Source: Cellulomonas sp. Root485
GTDB taxonomy: Bacteria; Actinomycetota; Actinomycetes; Actinomycetales; Cellulomonadaceae
Reading direction: 5' to 3'
DNA length: 64,000 nucleotides
NCBI RefSeq assembly: GCF_001426705.1
Contig: NZ_LMFC01000005.1
Coordinates: 1 to 64,000 of the forward strand
The position numbers were made by a program, and so were the translations under genes. The notes beneath the pieces were generated by a model. It was not told the origin of the DNA. It made no database searches and worked only from the letters and a program-made list of their open reading frames with translations. Positions 15,373 through 25,002 of the stretch are shown piece by piece; position 1 is the first letter of the stretch, and every line of letters starts with the position of its first letter.

Positions 15373-18300
15373 TCAGCGGGTCGTGACTGGCGCGCTCGTG
15401 CTCGGGCTCACGTTCGCGGTGTCGCTCGGGACGAACGTCGCCGTGTACGTGTGCTTGCCCGACGGGACCGTGCCGATGGCGATGCCCAGCACCACGCTCA
15501 GGCGCTTGACCACCGTGGTCCCCTCCCGGATCTCGACCGTGCCGGACGGCACCCGCCCGTTGTTGGTCGCGACCGTCACGAAGGCGACCGACGGGACGAA
15601 CAGGAACCCGCGGGTGACCGACAGCCCGGTCGTCGTCGTGACCTTCTCGACGACGACGGTCACCGGCGCCGACTCCGAGCCCGTGACGGTCTCGTCACCG
15701 GCGAACCGGGCAAGGACGTCGTAGGAGCCCGCCGGGGTGGACGACGGGAGCCGCAGGCTGGCGGTGCCGCCCTGCAGGGTCGCGGTGCCGAGGACGGTGC
15801 TCCCGGCGACGAACTCGACGGACCCGGCCACGGGCACGTCGGCCGTGACCGTCGCCGTGAGCGTGATCCGCGACGACGAGCCGAACACCTGGCTCGACGG
15901 CGAGGCCGTCAGCGTGGTGGTCGACGACGGGGTGCCCGCCTCGACGGTGAGCGGGAGCGTCACCGTGGTGAGGCTCGGGCTCGCCACGAGCGTGAGCGTG
16001 TGGGCGCCCGCGCTCGTGTCCTCCGGGATCGTCACCGAGACGTCGGCGGCGCCGTTGGTGACGGTCGCCGTCCCGATGGACGCGCCGTCGAGCCGGACGT
16101 CCAGGCTGGTGTTCTGAGGCGAGCCGAGGCTCGTCAGGTCCAGCTTGGTCACCGGGAACGCCAGCGTGTCACCGGCGGTGAACGTCGTCGGCACCGTCGG
16201 CACGCCGACCGCCTGGCGGGCGAAGTCCGGGGTGAGCCCGGGGTGCCCCTGCAGGTAGGCGATCCAGCCGTCCCGGTCGACGAGCCCGGAGTCGCGAGCG
16301 TCCGTGCTGTCGTTGAAGATCCGGAAGTTGTCACCGCCGGTGATCAGGAACGAGAACGTGCCGATCCGGTAGCTCGCCGCCGGGTCGATCGGAGCACCGT
16401 CCACCGTGATGGACGTGATGTGCGACCCCGCCGGAGCGGCGGCGTCGAACGTGTACGTCACGTTGTCCGACAGGCCCAGCTGCAGGTAGGACCTGCTCGG
16501 TACCGTGCCGTCCGGGAGGGTCTGCCACTGCTGCTCGAGCATCGTCTTGAACTGCGCGCCCGTGAGCGACGTGGTCCAGAGGTTGTTCACGAACGGCAGC
16601 ACCCCGTTCGCCTCGGCCGTCGTGATGACGCCGTCCGGGGCGTAGTACAGCTCGGCGCGCAGACCGCCAGGGTTGACGACACCGATCTCAGCGCCGCCCA
16701 GGTTCTCCGGGGCGAGCGTGTCCCGCAGCGAGTTGGCGACGAGGTCACCCAGGGTGGACTCGCTGGCCCGGTCGTCCCGGGCGGTCACCGGTGCCGTGTA
16801 GCCGGTCGGTCCGTACGTGCCGCCGCTGAAGGCGGTCGTGATGTCCGCCGTGACCGACCCCACGGGGACCGAGCCGACGACGTTCGCGTAGGCCAGCGCC
16901 GCGGTGACGATGGTGTTGACCTGCGCGACGCGCGGATACGTCGCGACGAGCTGCGCCGCGAACGCCGCCTCGTTCTGCGCCGGGGTGTTGCCGGGGATGA
17001 CCGGCGCGACCAGACGCGGGACGTTCTGCTGGGTGTGCGCGACGACCTCACCGCTGGCCGGGTCGAACGTGAGCACGACCTTGCCGATGAACTCGCCGTA
17101 GCTCCCGGTCTGCACGACCGGGCGCGTCTTGCCGGTCTCGCCGGGGACCGGCGCCTCCCACGCGTACTGCTGGTGGGTGTGACCGGTGAAGATCACGTCG
17201 ACGGCCCCGGAGGTCTGCTCGACGATGTCCTTGAACGCGCCGCCCTCGGCGAGCTCCTTCTCGAGCGTGCCGTTCGGCAGACCCTCGCCGGCGCCCTCGT
17301 GGAAGCTGGCGACGAGCACCTCGGCCTCGCCGTTGGACGCGTCCCCGTCGCTCAGCTGCGCAGCGACGCGGTTGACGGCGTCGACAGGGTTGCCGAAGTC
17401 GAGCTCGGTGATGCCGCCGGGGGTGACCAGCGAGGGGGTCTCCTCGGTGACCGCGCCGATGACACCGACCGAGACGCCGTCCATGTCGAGGATCGCGTAC
17501 TCCGGCAGCGCCGGCGTCGTGGTGCCCTTGAGGTAGACGTTCGCGCCGAGGTAGTCCCACTTCGCGTTGGTGCCGCCCGCGATCACGCGGTCGGTGAGGT
17601 CCTGGAACCCCTTGTCGAACTCGTGGTTGCCGACGGCCGACGCGTTGAGCTCCAGGGCGTTCAGCACGTCGATCGTCGGCTGGTCCTGCTGGACCGCCGA
17701 GGCGAACAGCGACGCGCTGATGTTGTCGCCGGCCGACACGAACGCGACCGGGCCGCCGGCCGCGATGGCAGCCGCCTTCTCCTTCTCGACGGTGCCCGCG
17801 AACTTCACCGTGTTGGTGTCGATCCGGCCGTGGAAGTCGTTGATGTCGAGCAGCGTCAGCGTGACCGGCTTGGCCGCGCCCTCGACCAGTCCGACGACCA
17901 CCGGGTCGTGGTCGGAGGAGCGGTAGAAGTCGTCGTCGTAGAAGAGCGTGCCGTGGTAGTTGTACCGGTCGTACTCGAGCGCGATGGACTCCTCGGCGTT
18001 GATCTCCCAGATGTCCGCGCCGGTGGCCCGCTGCATCGCGGCGTCGTTGAGCAGCACGTGGTCGAGCGAGCCCGACAGGCCGCTGAACGAGTACGAGAAC
18101 TGACCGTCGGCGAGCGCGGTCGCGGCGTCGGTGTACCCGGCGTCGTACAGCGTCTGCAGCGGGTCCTCGAGGGTGTACGAGTTGAAGTCGCCGACGAGCG
18201 CGACCGCCTGGGCGTCGCCCTGGACGGTCGGCACCCAGTCCCGCAGCGCCGTGGCCTGCCGGACCCGCGACTCGTTCGAGGCGCCCTGTCCGTCACCCGC

Positions 18301-20316
18301 GTCGGCGTCGCCCGGCCACGGGCCGGCCGAACCCTTGGACTTGAAGTGGTTCACGGCGACGAAGAACGGCGCACCCCCGCCGACCGGCGTGAACACCTGG
18401 CCGATGGGCTCACGTGCGTTGCCGAACGCCTCGTTGTCGTCGCTCTGGTCGCCCAGCGCACGCGAGTCTCCCGTCCGCTCGACGGCGGCGGGCTTGTAGA
18501 TGAGCGCGTTGGTGATGACGTCCTGGCCGGCGGCCGGCGGGAGCTCCGCCGACGACGGGACGAACGCCCACACGGTCGAGCCGGCGGCGGCGTTCAGGGC
18601 GTCGACCAGGGTGCCGAGCGCCTCGTCGGCAACCCCGTCCACCCGAGCCGAGTTCTCGATCTCGAGCAGACCGACGACGTCGGCGTCGAGCGCGTTGATC
18701 GCGGCGACGATCTTGTCCTGCTGCCGCTGGAGGTCGTCCGGGTCCCACGCACCGCGCGGGTCGCAGCCGCCGTTCACCGTGACGGGGTCACCGGTGCGGT
18801 CCTTGAAGGACGTGCACCCGGCCGTCGTCGCGCCGAGGGTGGTGAAGTAGTTGAGCACGTTGAACGACGCGACCTTGAGGTCGCCACCGACCGGGGTCGG
18901 TGCCGCGGGGCGGTCGTTCTCGAACGTCACGGACGCCGGCCCGGGGGCCGTCGGGTTGAGCTTCCAGACGTTGTTGCGGTAGTCGACGACGACCGGCGCG
19001 GTGATGGTCGCGGCGGCGCCGACGCGGACGGGGTTGGTCAGCGAGACGTAGGGCGGCGTGAGTCCCTGGTTCGCCGTCGAGAGGAAGTTCGTGGACGACC
19101 CGTCGTCGAGGACGACGCCACGGGCGGCGTTGTCCGCGGCGGCGGCCAGCGCCTCGGCCGAGCCGGGACGACCGACCTCGGTGGGCTGCAGCAGCGGGAG
19201 CGTGCCGGCCGCGAGACCGACCTCGCCGTACTGGTTGGTCGAGAACGTGTTCGTGATCGTGAGCGGACCGGTCGGCTCGAACAGCATCGACTCCAGCGCC
19301 TCGCGGGCGGCGTCGGTCGTCGGCCACGCGGCCGAGACCGGGGTGACCGTGGCCGGAGTCGGGAGCACCTCGAGGTTGCCGGCCGCGACCGTGATCTCGG
19401 TGAGCCCGTTGAACTCGCTCACCACGCCGGTCACACGCACGTGGGCACCCAGCGCCACCGCGGCAACCGTCGCGGAAGAGAACACGAAGACCGCGTCGGA
19501 CGCACCCGGGGTCGCGTCGCTCGGGCCGCCGGACCCCGCCGTCTGGATCACGTAGCCGCTGAGGCCCCCGGTCGGGTAGGCGGCGGTCACGACGCCTTCC
19601 GTGATGATCGTCTCGCCGACCAGCGGCGACGCGGCGTCCGTTCCCTGGATCTCGGCGATCGTGCGCGCCGTCGGCGTCCCCGGCCCGGGGTCGCCCGCGG
19701 CGACCGGCGTCGGCGTCCCCACGGTGAAGTCGGCGGCGTTGTTCGCCGTGTTGGTGTGCGTCGCGTTGCGGGAGACCGACGTCGAGTTCGTCGTGCCAGC
19801 CGCCGCCGCCGCTCCGGCGAAGACCAACGAGGTCCCCCAGCCGACGAGGTCCTCGACCGTGGCGTCGCCCGCGCAGCCCGCAGCGGTCGCGCACACGAGC
19901 GTGTCGGACATGCGTGTCAGCGCCACCTTGCCGGCGGTGCCCGAGATCGCGATCGTGCCGTCGATGTCGGGGGTGATGGCCGGCTGGCTGGTGTCCGCGC
20001 CGGGCGCCTCGCCGATCAACAGCGTCGCGCCGGGGGCGATCGTGCCGGACAACACGGTCTTGGCGGCGAACGTGAGGTTGCCGGCCGCGCCGTACTGCAC
20101 GGCCCAACCGGTCAGGTCGACCGCCGTGTCCTGGGTGTTGACGAGCTCGATGAAGTCGCGGTTGAAGGCGCCGCCGGAGTTCCCTCCGCCGCCGTACACC
20201 TCGTTGATCAGGACACGTGGCGTGGTGCCGACCGAGGCCTGTGCAGCGCCCGCCGTGATCACACCGCCCGTCAGGGCCAACGCGAGGGCGGCGATGCCCC
20301 CGCTGATCGACTTCAT
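15373..20316 (-). CDS. secreted multidomain nuclease / 5'-nucleotidase (ExeM/NucH-like fusion)
   Basis: Very large exported protein of 1647 aa. A Sec signal peptide (about 1-28, ending AAQAS) is followed by a lamin-tail domain (about 32-165) and a linker/OB-like region. Next comes an ExeM/NucH-type endonuclease/exonuclease/phosphatase domain (about 477-805: ASFNVLNY, DFNSYTLEDP, SSDHDPV). A metallophosphatase/5'-nucleotidase follows (about 820-1390: NDFHGRI, GNHEFDKG, GHTHQ). The tail has two Ig-like repeats (about 1430-1647). No sortase or membrane anchor is seen. It probably degrades extracellular DNA to nucleotides and then to nucleoside and phosphate. The ATG at 20316 starts the signal peptide. 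Confidence 0.93.
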   Translation of the reverse strand: MKSISGGIAALALALTGGVITAGAAQASVGTTPRVLINEVYGGGGNSGGAFNRDFIELVNTQDTAVDLTGWAVQYGAAGNLTFAAKTVLSGTIAPGATLLIGEAPGADTSQPAITPDIDGTIAISGTAGKVALTRMSDTLVCATAAGCAGDATVEDLVGWGTSLVFAGAAAAAGTTNSTSVSRNATHTNTANNAADFTVGTPTPVAAGDPGPGTPTARTIAEIQGTDAASPLVGETIITEGVVTAAYPTGGLSGYVIQTAGSGGPSDATPGASDAVFVFSSATVAAVALGAHVRVTGVVSEFNGLTEITVAAGNLEVLPTPATVTPVSAAWPTTDAAREALESMLFEPTGPLTITNTFSTNQYGEVGLAAGTLPLLQPTEVGRPGSAEALAAAADNAARGVVLDDGSSTNFLSTANQGLTPPYVSLTNPVRVGAAATITAPVVVDYRNNVWKLNPTAPGPASVTFENDRPAAPTPVGGDLKVASFNVLNYFTTLGATTAGCTSFKDRTGDPVTVNGGCDPRGAWDPDDLQRQQDKIVAAINALDADVVGLLEIENSARVDGVADEALGTLVDALNAAAGSTVWAFVPSSAELPPAAGQDVITNALIYKPAAVERTGDSRALGDQSDDNEAFGNAREPIGQVFTPVGGGAPFFVAVNHFKSKGSAGPWPGDADAGDGQGASNESRVRQATALRDWVPTVQGDAQAVALVGDFNSYTLEDPLQTLYDAGYTDAATALADGQFSYSFSGLSGSLDHVLLNDAAMQRATGADIWEINAEESIALEYDRYNYHGTLFYDDDFYRSSDHDPVVVGLVEGAAKPVTLTLLDINDFHGRIDTNTVKFAGTVEKEKAAAIAAGGPVAFVSAGDNISASLFASAVQQDQPTIDVLNALELNASAVGNHEFDKGFQDLTDRVIAGGTNAKWDYLGANVYLKGTTTPALPEYAILDMDGVSVGVIGAVTEETPSLVTPGGITELDFGNPVDAVNRVAAQLSDGDASNGEAEVLVASFHEGAGEGLPNGTLEKELAEGGAFKDIVEQTSGAVDVIFTGHTHQQYAWEAPVPGETGKTRPVVQTGSYGEFIGKVVLTFDPASGEVVAHTQQNVPRLVAPVIPGNTPAQNEAAFAAQLVATYPRVAQVNTIVTAALAYANVVGSVPVGSVTADITTAFSGGTYGPTGYTAPVTARDDRASESTLGDLVANSLRDTLAPENLGGAEIGVVNPGGLRAELYYAPDGVITTAEANGVLPFVNNLWTTSLTGAQFKTMLEQQWQTLPDGTVPSRSYLQLGLSDNVTYTFDAAAPAGSHITSITVDGAPIDPAASYRIGTFSFLITGGDNFRIFNDSTDARDSGLVDRDGWIAYLQGHPGLTPDFARQAVGVPTVPTTFTAGDTLAFPVTKLDLTSLGSPQNTSLDVRLDGASIGTATVTNGAADVSVTIPEDTSAGAHTLTLVASPSLTTVTLPLTVEAGTPSSTTTLTASPSSQVFGSSSRITLTATVTADVPVAGSVEFVAGSTVLGTATLQGGTASLRLPSSTPAGSYDVLARFAGDETVTGSESAPVTVVVEKVTTTTGLSVTRGFLFVPSVAFVTVATNNGRVPSGTVEIREGTTVVKRLSVVLGIAIGTVPSGKHTYTATFVPSDTANVSPSTSAPVTTR

Positions 20317-20465
20317 CGCAGGACGCACGTCGAGCTCGCTTTCGTCGGGAACGCAAAAGTGGCCGCTCGTGACGGCCTGGACAACTGTCGCTGTTCGTCC
20401 GATTCGTGGCAACTACTCGCCGGTAACTATTGAGTGAACACATCCGATGATTTGTCCGGGTACGA

Positions 20466-20503
20466 CACAGCCCCCGTCGACCGCGTGGTCGACGGGGGCT
20501 GTG
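20466..20503 (-). terminator. pheST terminator
   Basis: Perfect 17-bp stem: CACAGCCCCCGTCGACC at 20466-20482 pairs with 20487-20503 around a 4-nt loop. It lies 10 bp after the pheT stop. The nuclease gene promoter region lies on its far side, so the hairpin isolates the two units. Confidence 0.85.
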
Positions 20504-20512
20504 GACCGGAAA

Positions 20513-23071
20513 TCAGGCGCGCAGCGACGCCCCGAACCGGCGGTGCGCCTCGGCCACGATCGCGTCCCGGACGGCCGCCGACTCACTCGCGGTCAACGTC
20601 CGGTCCGCGGCGCGCAGGCGGAGCGAGAAGGCCAGCGACTTGTGGTCCTCGCCCACCTGCGGGCCCGTGTACACGTCGAACAGCCGGACCTCCTCGACGA
20701 CGTCCCCGGCAGGGCTCGCGGCCGCGCCGACCCGGACCGCGTCGAGCACGTCGGCGGCGGGCACCGACGACCCGACCACGAGGGCGACGTCCTCCTTGTT
20801 GACGGGGAACGTCGAGACCGGAACCGCCTGGACCGGGTCGGGCGACGCCGCCGCCAGCACCACGTCCAGGTCCAGCTCGAACGCCGCCGCCCGAGCCGGC
20901 AGGCCGAGCGCGGTCACGACGTTCGGGTGCAGCTCGCCCGCGTGACCCACGAGCGTGCCGTCGGCCGTCGTCAGGCGCGCGCACCGACCCGGGTGCCACG
21001 GCGCGTGGTCGGCGTCGGCCGACGCCGTGAGCTCCACCCCGACGACCTCCGCGACGAGGCGCGCGGCGGCGATCGCGTCGGTGTGGTCGGCCCGGCGACC
21101 GAGCCCCCACCAGCCGGCCGGCTCCCGCAGACCCGCGAGGACACCGGCGACCCGACGCGGCTGCGGCGGCACGGCGGCGTCGATCGCCGCGAGCTCCTCG
21201 TCGGACGGGCGGACCCCGCCCGGCAACCGCGGAGCCGCGGGCGCACCCTCGACCGGCCTGGTGACCAGACCGAGCTCGAAGATCGCCACGTCGCTCTCGC
21301 CCCGGCTCACGTTGCGCCGGGCGGTGTCGAGGAGCGTGACCAGCAGGTTGGTACGCAAGTACGGCTGCTCGTCGGAGAGCGGGTTGACCAGCCGGACGGC
21401 GCGACGACGGGCGTCGTCCGCGGGCAGGTTCAAGGCGTCGAGCTGGTCGGTCCCGACGAACGGGTAGCTGAGCACCTCGACGAGACCGGCCTCGGCCAGC
21501 GCCCGCGCGACCGAGCGCCGGGCCCGCTGGCCCGCCGTCAGCCCCGCACCGGCGGGGGCGACCGGGAGGGTCGACGGGATCGCGTCGTAGCCACGCAGGC
21601 GGGCGACCTCCTCCACCAGGTCGACGCCGGCCACGAGGTCGGGCCGCCACGAGGGCGCCGTCACCGTGAGCGCGTCGGCACCGGCGTCGGTCACGTCGCA
21701 GCCGATCGACCGCAGCGTCTCGCGCACCTCGTCGGCCGTGAACGGCAGGCCGATGAGCCGCGTCGGCAGGTCGAGCGGGAGCTCGAACGAGGGCACCGGC
21801 ACGCGACGGTCGACATCCGTGAGCGGACCAGCGACGCCGCCGCCGTGCTCGACCAGGAGCGCGACCGTCCGCGCGACCGCCACGGGCGGCAGCTCGGGAT
21901 CGGCACCACGCTCGAACCGCTTCGCCGCCTCGCTGGGCAGCTTGTGACGCCTCGCCGCACGGGCGACCGTGATCGGGTCGAAGTGGGCCGCCTCGATGAG
22001 CAGGTCGGTCGTCGTCGCGCTGACCTCGCTGTCCCCGCCGCCCATGACGGCCGCCAGCCCGATCGGCCGGGCGCCGCGCACCCCGTCGGGGCTGTCGGTG
22101 ATCAGCAGGTCCTCGGGGTCGAGCACGCGGTCGACGTCGTCGAGGGTGCGGATCCGCTCCCCCGGTGTCGCCCGCCGCACCACGATCGGCTCGGACAGGT
22201 GCGCCAGGTCGTAGGCGTGCAGCGGCTGCCCGAGGTCGAGCATCACGTAGTTGGTGACGTCGACGGCCAGGCTGATCGGCCGCATGCCGGCCTGCTGCAG
22301 CCGGCGCTGCATCCACGCGGGCGACGGGTCGTTCGCACGCACGCCCCGCACGATCTGCGCGACGAAGCGGTCGGCGCCCGGGACCCCGTGGATCGGAGCC
22401 GCGTCGTCGATCTCGACCGCGAAGCCACCGCCCGCAGGACGCTCGTCGCCCGTGGGCAGGCCGCGGTCCGTGAACTTCGCACCGGTCGACAGGCCGTACT
22501 CGCGAGCGACGCCGCGCATCGAGAAGCAGTACCCGCGGTCGGGGGTCACGTTGATCTCGAGCACCTCCTCGCCGAGGCCGAGCAGCTCGCGCGCGTCCGT
22601 GCCGACGGGCGCCTCCAGCCCGAGCTCGGACAGCACGATGATCCCGGCGTGGTCGTCGCCGAGGCCAAGCTCGCGCGCCGAGCAGATCATGCCGTCGGAC
22701 ACGTGGCCGTAGGTCTTGCGCGACGCGATGGCGAACGGTCCGGGCAGGACCGCCCCCGGCAGCGCGACGACGACGCGGTCACCGACGACGAAGTTGTGCG
22801 CACCGCACACGATGCCGCGCGGGTCACCGCCGGGCTCGTTGTGCTCCGGACCCACGTCCACCCGGCACCAGTTGATCGTCTTGCCGTTCTTCTGCGGCTC
22901 CGGGGTCAGTTCCACGACCTCGCCGACGACCAGCGGACCGGTCACGGCGGCGGCGTGGATGGCCTCCTCCTCCAGCCCGACGCGGACGAGGTCCGCCGCG
23001 AGCTGCTCGGCGGTCAGGCCCGCGGGCAGCTCGACGTGCTCGGCGAGCCACGTCAGGGGGATGCGCGGCAT
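20513..23071 (-). CDS. pheT: phenylalanyl-tRNA synthetase beta subunit
   Basis: Beta subunit of the alpha2-beta2 PheRS (852 aa). In order: N-terminal tRNA-binding (EMAP-II-like) domain about 40-150, B3/B4 editing domain, B5 domain, catalytic-like core, and a C-terminal FDX-ACB anticodon-binding domain (about 755-850). Length is slightly above the bacterial norm. The ATG shares one base with the pheS stop (TGATG), giving tight coupling that helps balance subunits. Confidence 0.97.
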   Translation of the reverse strand: MPRIPLTWLAEHVELPAGLTAEQLAADLVRVGLEEEAIHAAAVTGPLVVGEVVELTPEPQKNGKTINWCRVDVGPEHNEPGGDPRGIVCGAHNFVVGDRVVVALPGAVLPGPFAIASRKTYGHVSDGMICSARELGLGDDHAGIIVLSELGLEAPVGTDARELLGLGEEVLEINVTPDRGYCFSMRGVAREYGLSTGAKFTDRGLPTGDERPAGGGFAVEIDDAAPIHGVPGADRFVAQIVRGVRANDPSPAWMQRRLQQAGMRPISLAVDVTNYVMLDLGQPLHAYDLAHLSEPIVVRRATPGERIRTLDDVDRVLDPEDLLITDSPDGVRGARPIGLAAVMGGGDSEVSATTTDLLIEAAHFDPITVARAARRHKLPSEAAKRFERGADPELPPVAVARTVALLVEHGGGVAGPLTDVDRRVPVPSFELPLDLPTRLIGLPFTADEVRETLRSIGCDVTDAGADALTVTAPSWRPDLVAGVDLVEEVARLRGYDAIPSTLPVAPAGAGLTAGQRARRSVARALAEAGLVEVLSYPFVGTDQLDALNLPADDARRRAVRLVNPLSDEQPYLRTNLLVTLLDTARRNVSRGESDVAIFELGLVTRPVEGAPAAPRLPGGVRPSDEELAAIDAAVPPQPRRVAGVLAGLREPAGWWGLGRRADHTDAIAAARLVAEVVGVELTASADADHAPWHPGRCARLTTADGTLVGHAGELHPNVVTALGLPARAAAFELDLDVVLAAASPDPVQAVPVSTFPVNKEDVALVVGSSVPAADVLDAVRVGAAASPAGDVVEEVRLFDVYTGPQVGEDHKSLAFSLRLRAADRTLTASESAAVRDAIVAEAHRRFGASLRA

Positions 23072-24114
23072 CAGATCTCCGTCCCGAACTGCATGGAGAA
23101 GCGCACGTCGCCCTCCACCATGTCGTGCATGTCAGCGATGCCGTGACGCAGCATCAAGGTGCGCTCGATGCCCATCCCGAACGCGAAGCCGGAGTAGACC
23201 TCGGGGTCCACGCCGACGGCCCGCAGGACGTGCGGGTTGACCATCCCGCAGCCGCCCCACTCGATCCAGCCGGGTCCGCCCTTCTTCTGCGGGAACCAGA
23301 GGTCCATCTCCGCGCTGGGCTCGGTGAACGGGAAGAACGACGGTCGCAGCCGCGTACGCGCCTCGGGGCCGAAGATCGCCTGCGCGAAGTGGTCGAGCGT
23401 CCCCTTGAGGTGCGCCATGGTCAGGCCCTTGTCGATCGCGAGGCCCTCGACCTGGTGGAACACCGGGGTGTGCGTCGCGTCGAGCTCGTCGGTGCGGAAC
23501 ACCTTGCCCGGGCACGCGATGTACACCGGCAGCTCGCGCTCCAGCAGCGTGCGGGCCTGGACTGGCGACGTGTGGGTCCGCAGCACCAGGCCCGGCTGGT
23601 CCACGAAGAACGTGTCCTGCATCTGGCGCGCGGGGTGGTCGACGCCGAAGTTCAGCGCGTCGAAGTTGAACCACTCCGCCTCGAGCTCGGGGCCCTCCGC
23701 GATCTCCCAGCCCATCGCGACGAAGAAGTCCGCGATGCGCTCGGACAGCGCCTCCAGCGGGTGCCGAGCGCCGCGGGGCCGACGGTCGGTGGGCAGCGTC
23801 ACGTCGACGGACTCCTCGACGAGGACGCGCTGGTCGCGCTCGGCCTCGAGCTCGGCCTGCCGGTCGGCCAGCGCGCGCGCGAGCCGGCCCTTGGCCTGAC
23901 CGAGGAGCTTGCCTGCGGTCGCCTTGTCGGCGGGCGCGAGGCCGCCGATGGCACGGTTGGCGAGCGCGATCGGGCTGCGCTCCCCCACGTGCTCCAGGCG
24001 TGCGGACTTCAGGGCGTCGAGGTCGGCCGCGGCCGCGAGGGCCTTCAGCGCATCCTCGACGGCGGACTCGATGCCGTCGGCGTCGAGCGGGGACAGGGCG
24101 GTGTCGTCGGACAT
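23071..24114 (-). CDS. pheS: phenylalanyl-tRNA synthetase alpha subunit
   Basis: Catalytic alpha subunit of PheRS (347 aa): N-terminal coiled coil about 10-90, then the class II core with motif 2 (FRTDELDATHTPVFHQVEG) and motif 3 (GFAFGMGIERTLMLRHG). The ATG at 24114 matches the family N-terminus; a longer reading frame upstream is Arg-rich and unconvincing. The 246-bp region upstream (24115-24360) has no recognisable T-box, leader peptide or tRNA, so I cannot point to an attenuation mechanism. Confidence 0.97.
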   Translation of the reverse strand: MSDDTALSPLDADGIESAVEDALKALAAAADLDALKSARLEHVGERSPIALANRAIGGLAPADKATAGKLLGQAKGRLARALADRQAELEAERDQRVLVEESVDVTLPTDRRPRGARHPLEALSERIADFFVAMGWEIAEGPELEAEWFNFDALNFGVDHPARQMQDTFFVDQPGLVLRTHTSPVQARTLLERELPVYIACPGKVFRTDELDATHTPVFHQVEGLAIDKGLTMAHLKGTLDHFAQAIFGPEARTRLRPSFFPFTEPSAEMDLWFPQKKGGPGWIEWGGCGMVNPHVLRAVGVDPEVYSGFAFGMGIERTLMLRHGIADMHDMVEGDVRFSMQFGTEI

Positions 24115-24360
24115 CCTGACCTTCCGGTGCGATCTGGGGCGGCCTGCACGCGAGGGCGCACGGCCAAGGCGCGCGCGCAAGGGCGCGGCCAGCGGACAAG
24201 TCTAGAGGCGCCCGATCCAGGTCGTAGCGGCCGGTCCAGCGGTGGACGGCCTGCTCACGTGCGCGTCAGTGGCGCAGCCCGGGAACGGGCCCGGGAAATC
24301 GGCGACCACCGGCCGCCTGCGCACGCGCTGTCATGCAACCCATGATGCCACGACCGCCGC

Positions 24361-25002
24361 CTACCGCCCCAGCGCAAAGGTCTCGACCCGCTCGTACAGC
24401 GGTCCCCCGCCCCGCCCGGCGCCCGGCTGCGACGAGACCAGGGCCAGCTCGTCGACGAGCCAGCGCGGTCCCTCATAGACAGCGAGCGCGCGCACGAGGC
24501 TCGCCGCGACGTCCTCGTCCTCCGGGCCGGTCATGTCCGGCCGCTGCCCCGGCCGGTCGGGCCGCGACGACCGGCGCCGCGGTGGCCGGCTCCCCGGACG
24601 CACCCGTCCGACGGTGAGGTGCGGGCGGTCGCGCGGCCGGTTGTCGGTCGCGCCGCTCGCCGACTCCCCCGCCTCGACGCACCCCCGCGTCACCGCGCGC
24701 TGCGTCTCCAGGTCACCGCCGACCCCCACCCAGAGCGTCCGGTGCGAGAACACCCCCGCGCCACGCAGCGCGAGCTCGTACGGCTCGATCCCGGCGGCGA
24801 GCTCGGCCAGGTCGGCCGTCAGGCCCGGCACGACGCCGTCGGGGACCTCGCCGTAGAACGCCACGGTGAGGTGCCACGTCTCCCGCGCCGACCAGCGCAC
24901 CGCCGACGAGAGGCCGGCCGGGGCACCCCGCACCGAGGCGAGTGCCAGGTCGAGGTGGTCGAGGACGTCCGTCGGCGGCCACACCGCGGCGAAGAGCCTC
25001 AC
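24361..25002 (-). CDS. thpR: RNA 2',3'-cyclic phosphodiesterase (2H phosphoesterase, LigT/ThpR family)
   Basis: 213-aa 2H-superfamily protein with the two diagnostic tetrapeptides HLTV at residues 44-47 and 128-131. The family hydrolyses 2',3'-cyclic phosphates at RNA ends and can ligate tRNA halves in vitro. A charged, Arg-rich insertion (about 135-165) follows the second motif. The GTG at 25002 overlaps the trmH stop as GTGA, linking two RNA-processing genes in one unit. Confidence 0.9.
   Translation of the reverse strand: MRLFAAVWPPTDVLDHLDLALASVRGAPAGLSSAVRWSARETWHLTVAFYGEVPDGVVPGLTADLAELAAGIEPYELALRGAGVFSHRTLWVGVGGDLETQRAVTRGCVEAGESASGATDNRPRDRPHLTVGRVRPGSRPPRRRSSRPDRPGQRPDMTGPEDEDVAASLVRALAVYEGPRWLVDELALVSSQPGAGRGGGPLYERVETFALGR

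Noticed and set aside
14827..20433. 1868-codon open frame on the plus strand across the trpB2-like gene and the nuclease gene
   Set aside because: It runs antisense to a well-supported secreted nuclease, has Arg/Gly/Asp-rich composition expected from the complement of GC-rich codons, and shows no conserved domain.
20317..20465. PHO box upstream of the secreted nuclease
   Set aside because: The two GTT-type repeats are 12 rather than 11 bp apart and only partly match; kept only as a suggestion in the nuclease finding.
24115..24360. Regulatory leader or tRNA upstream of pheS
   Set aside because: No T-box, leader peptide rich in Phe or cloverleaf could be found.
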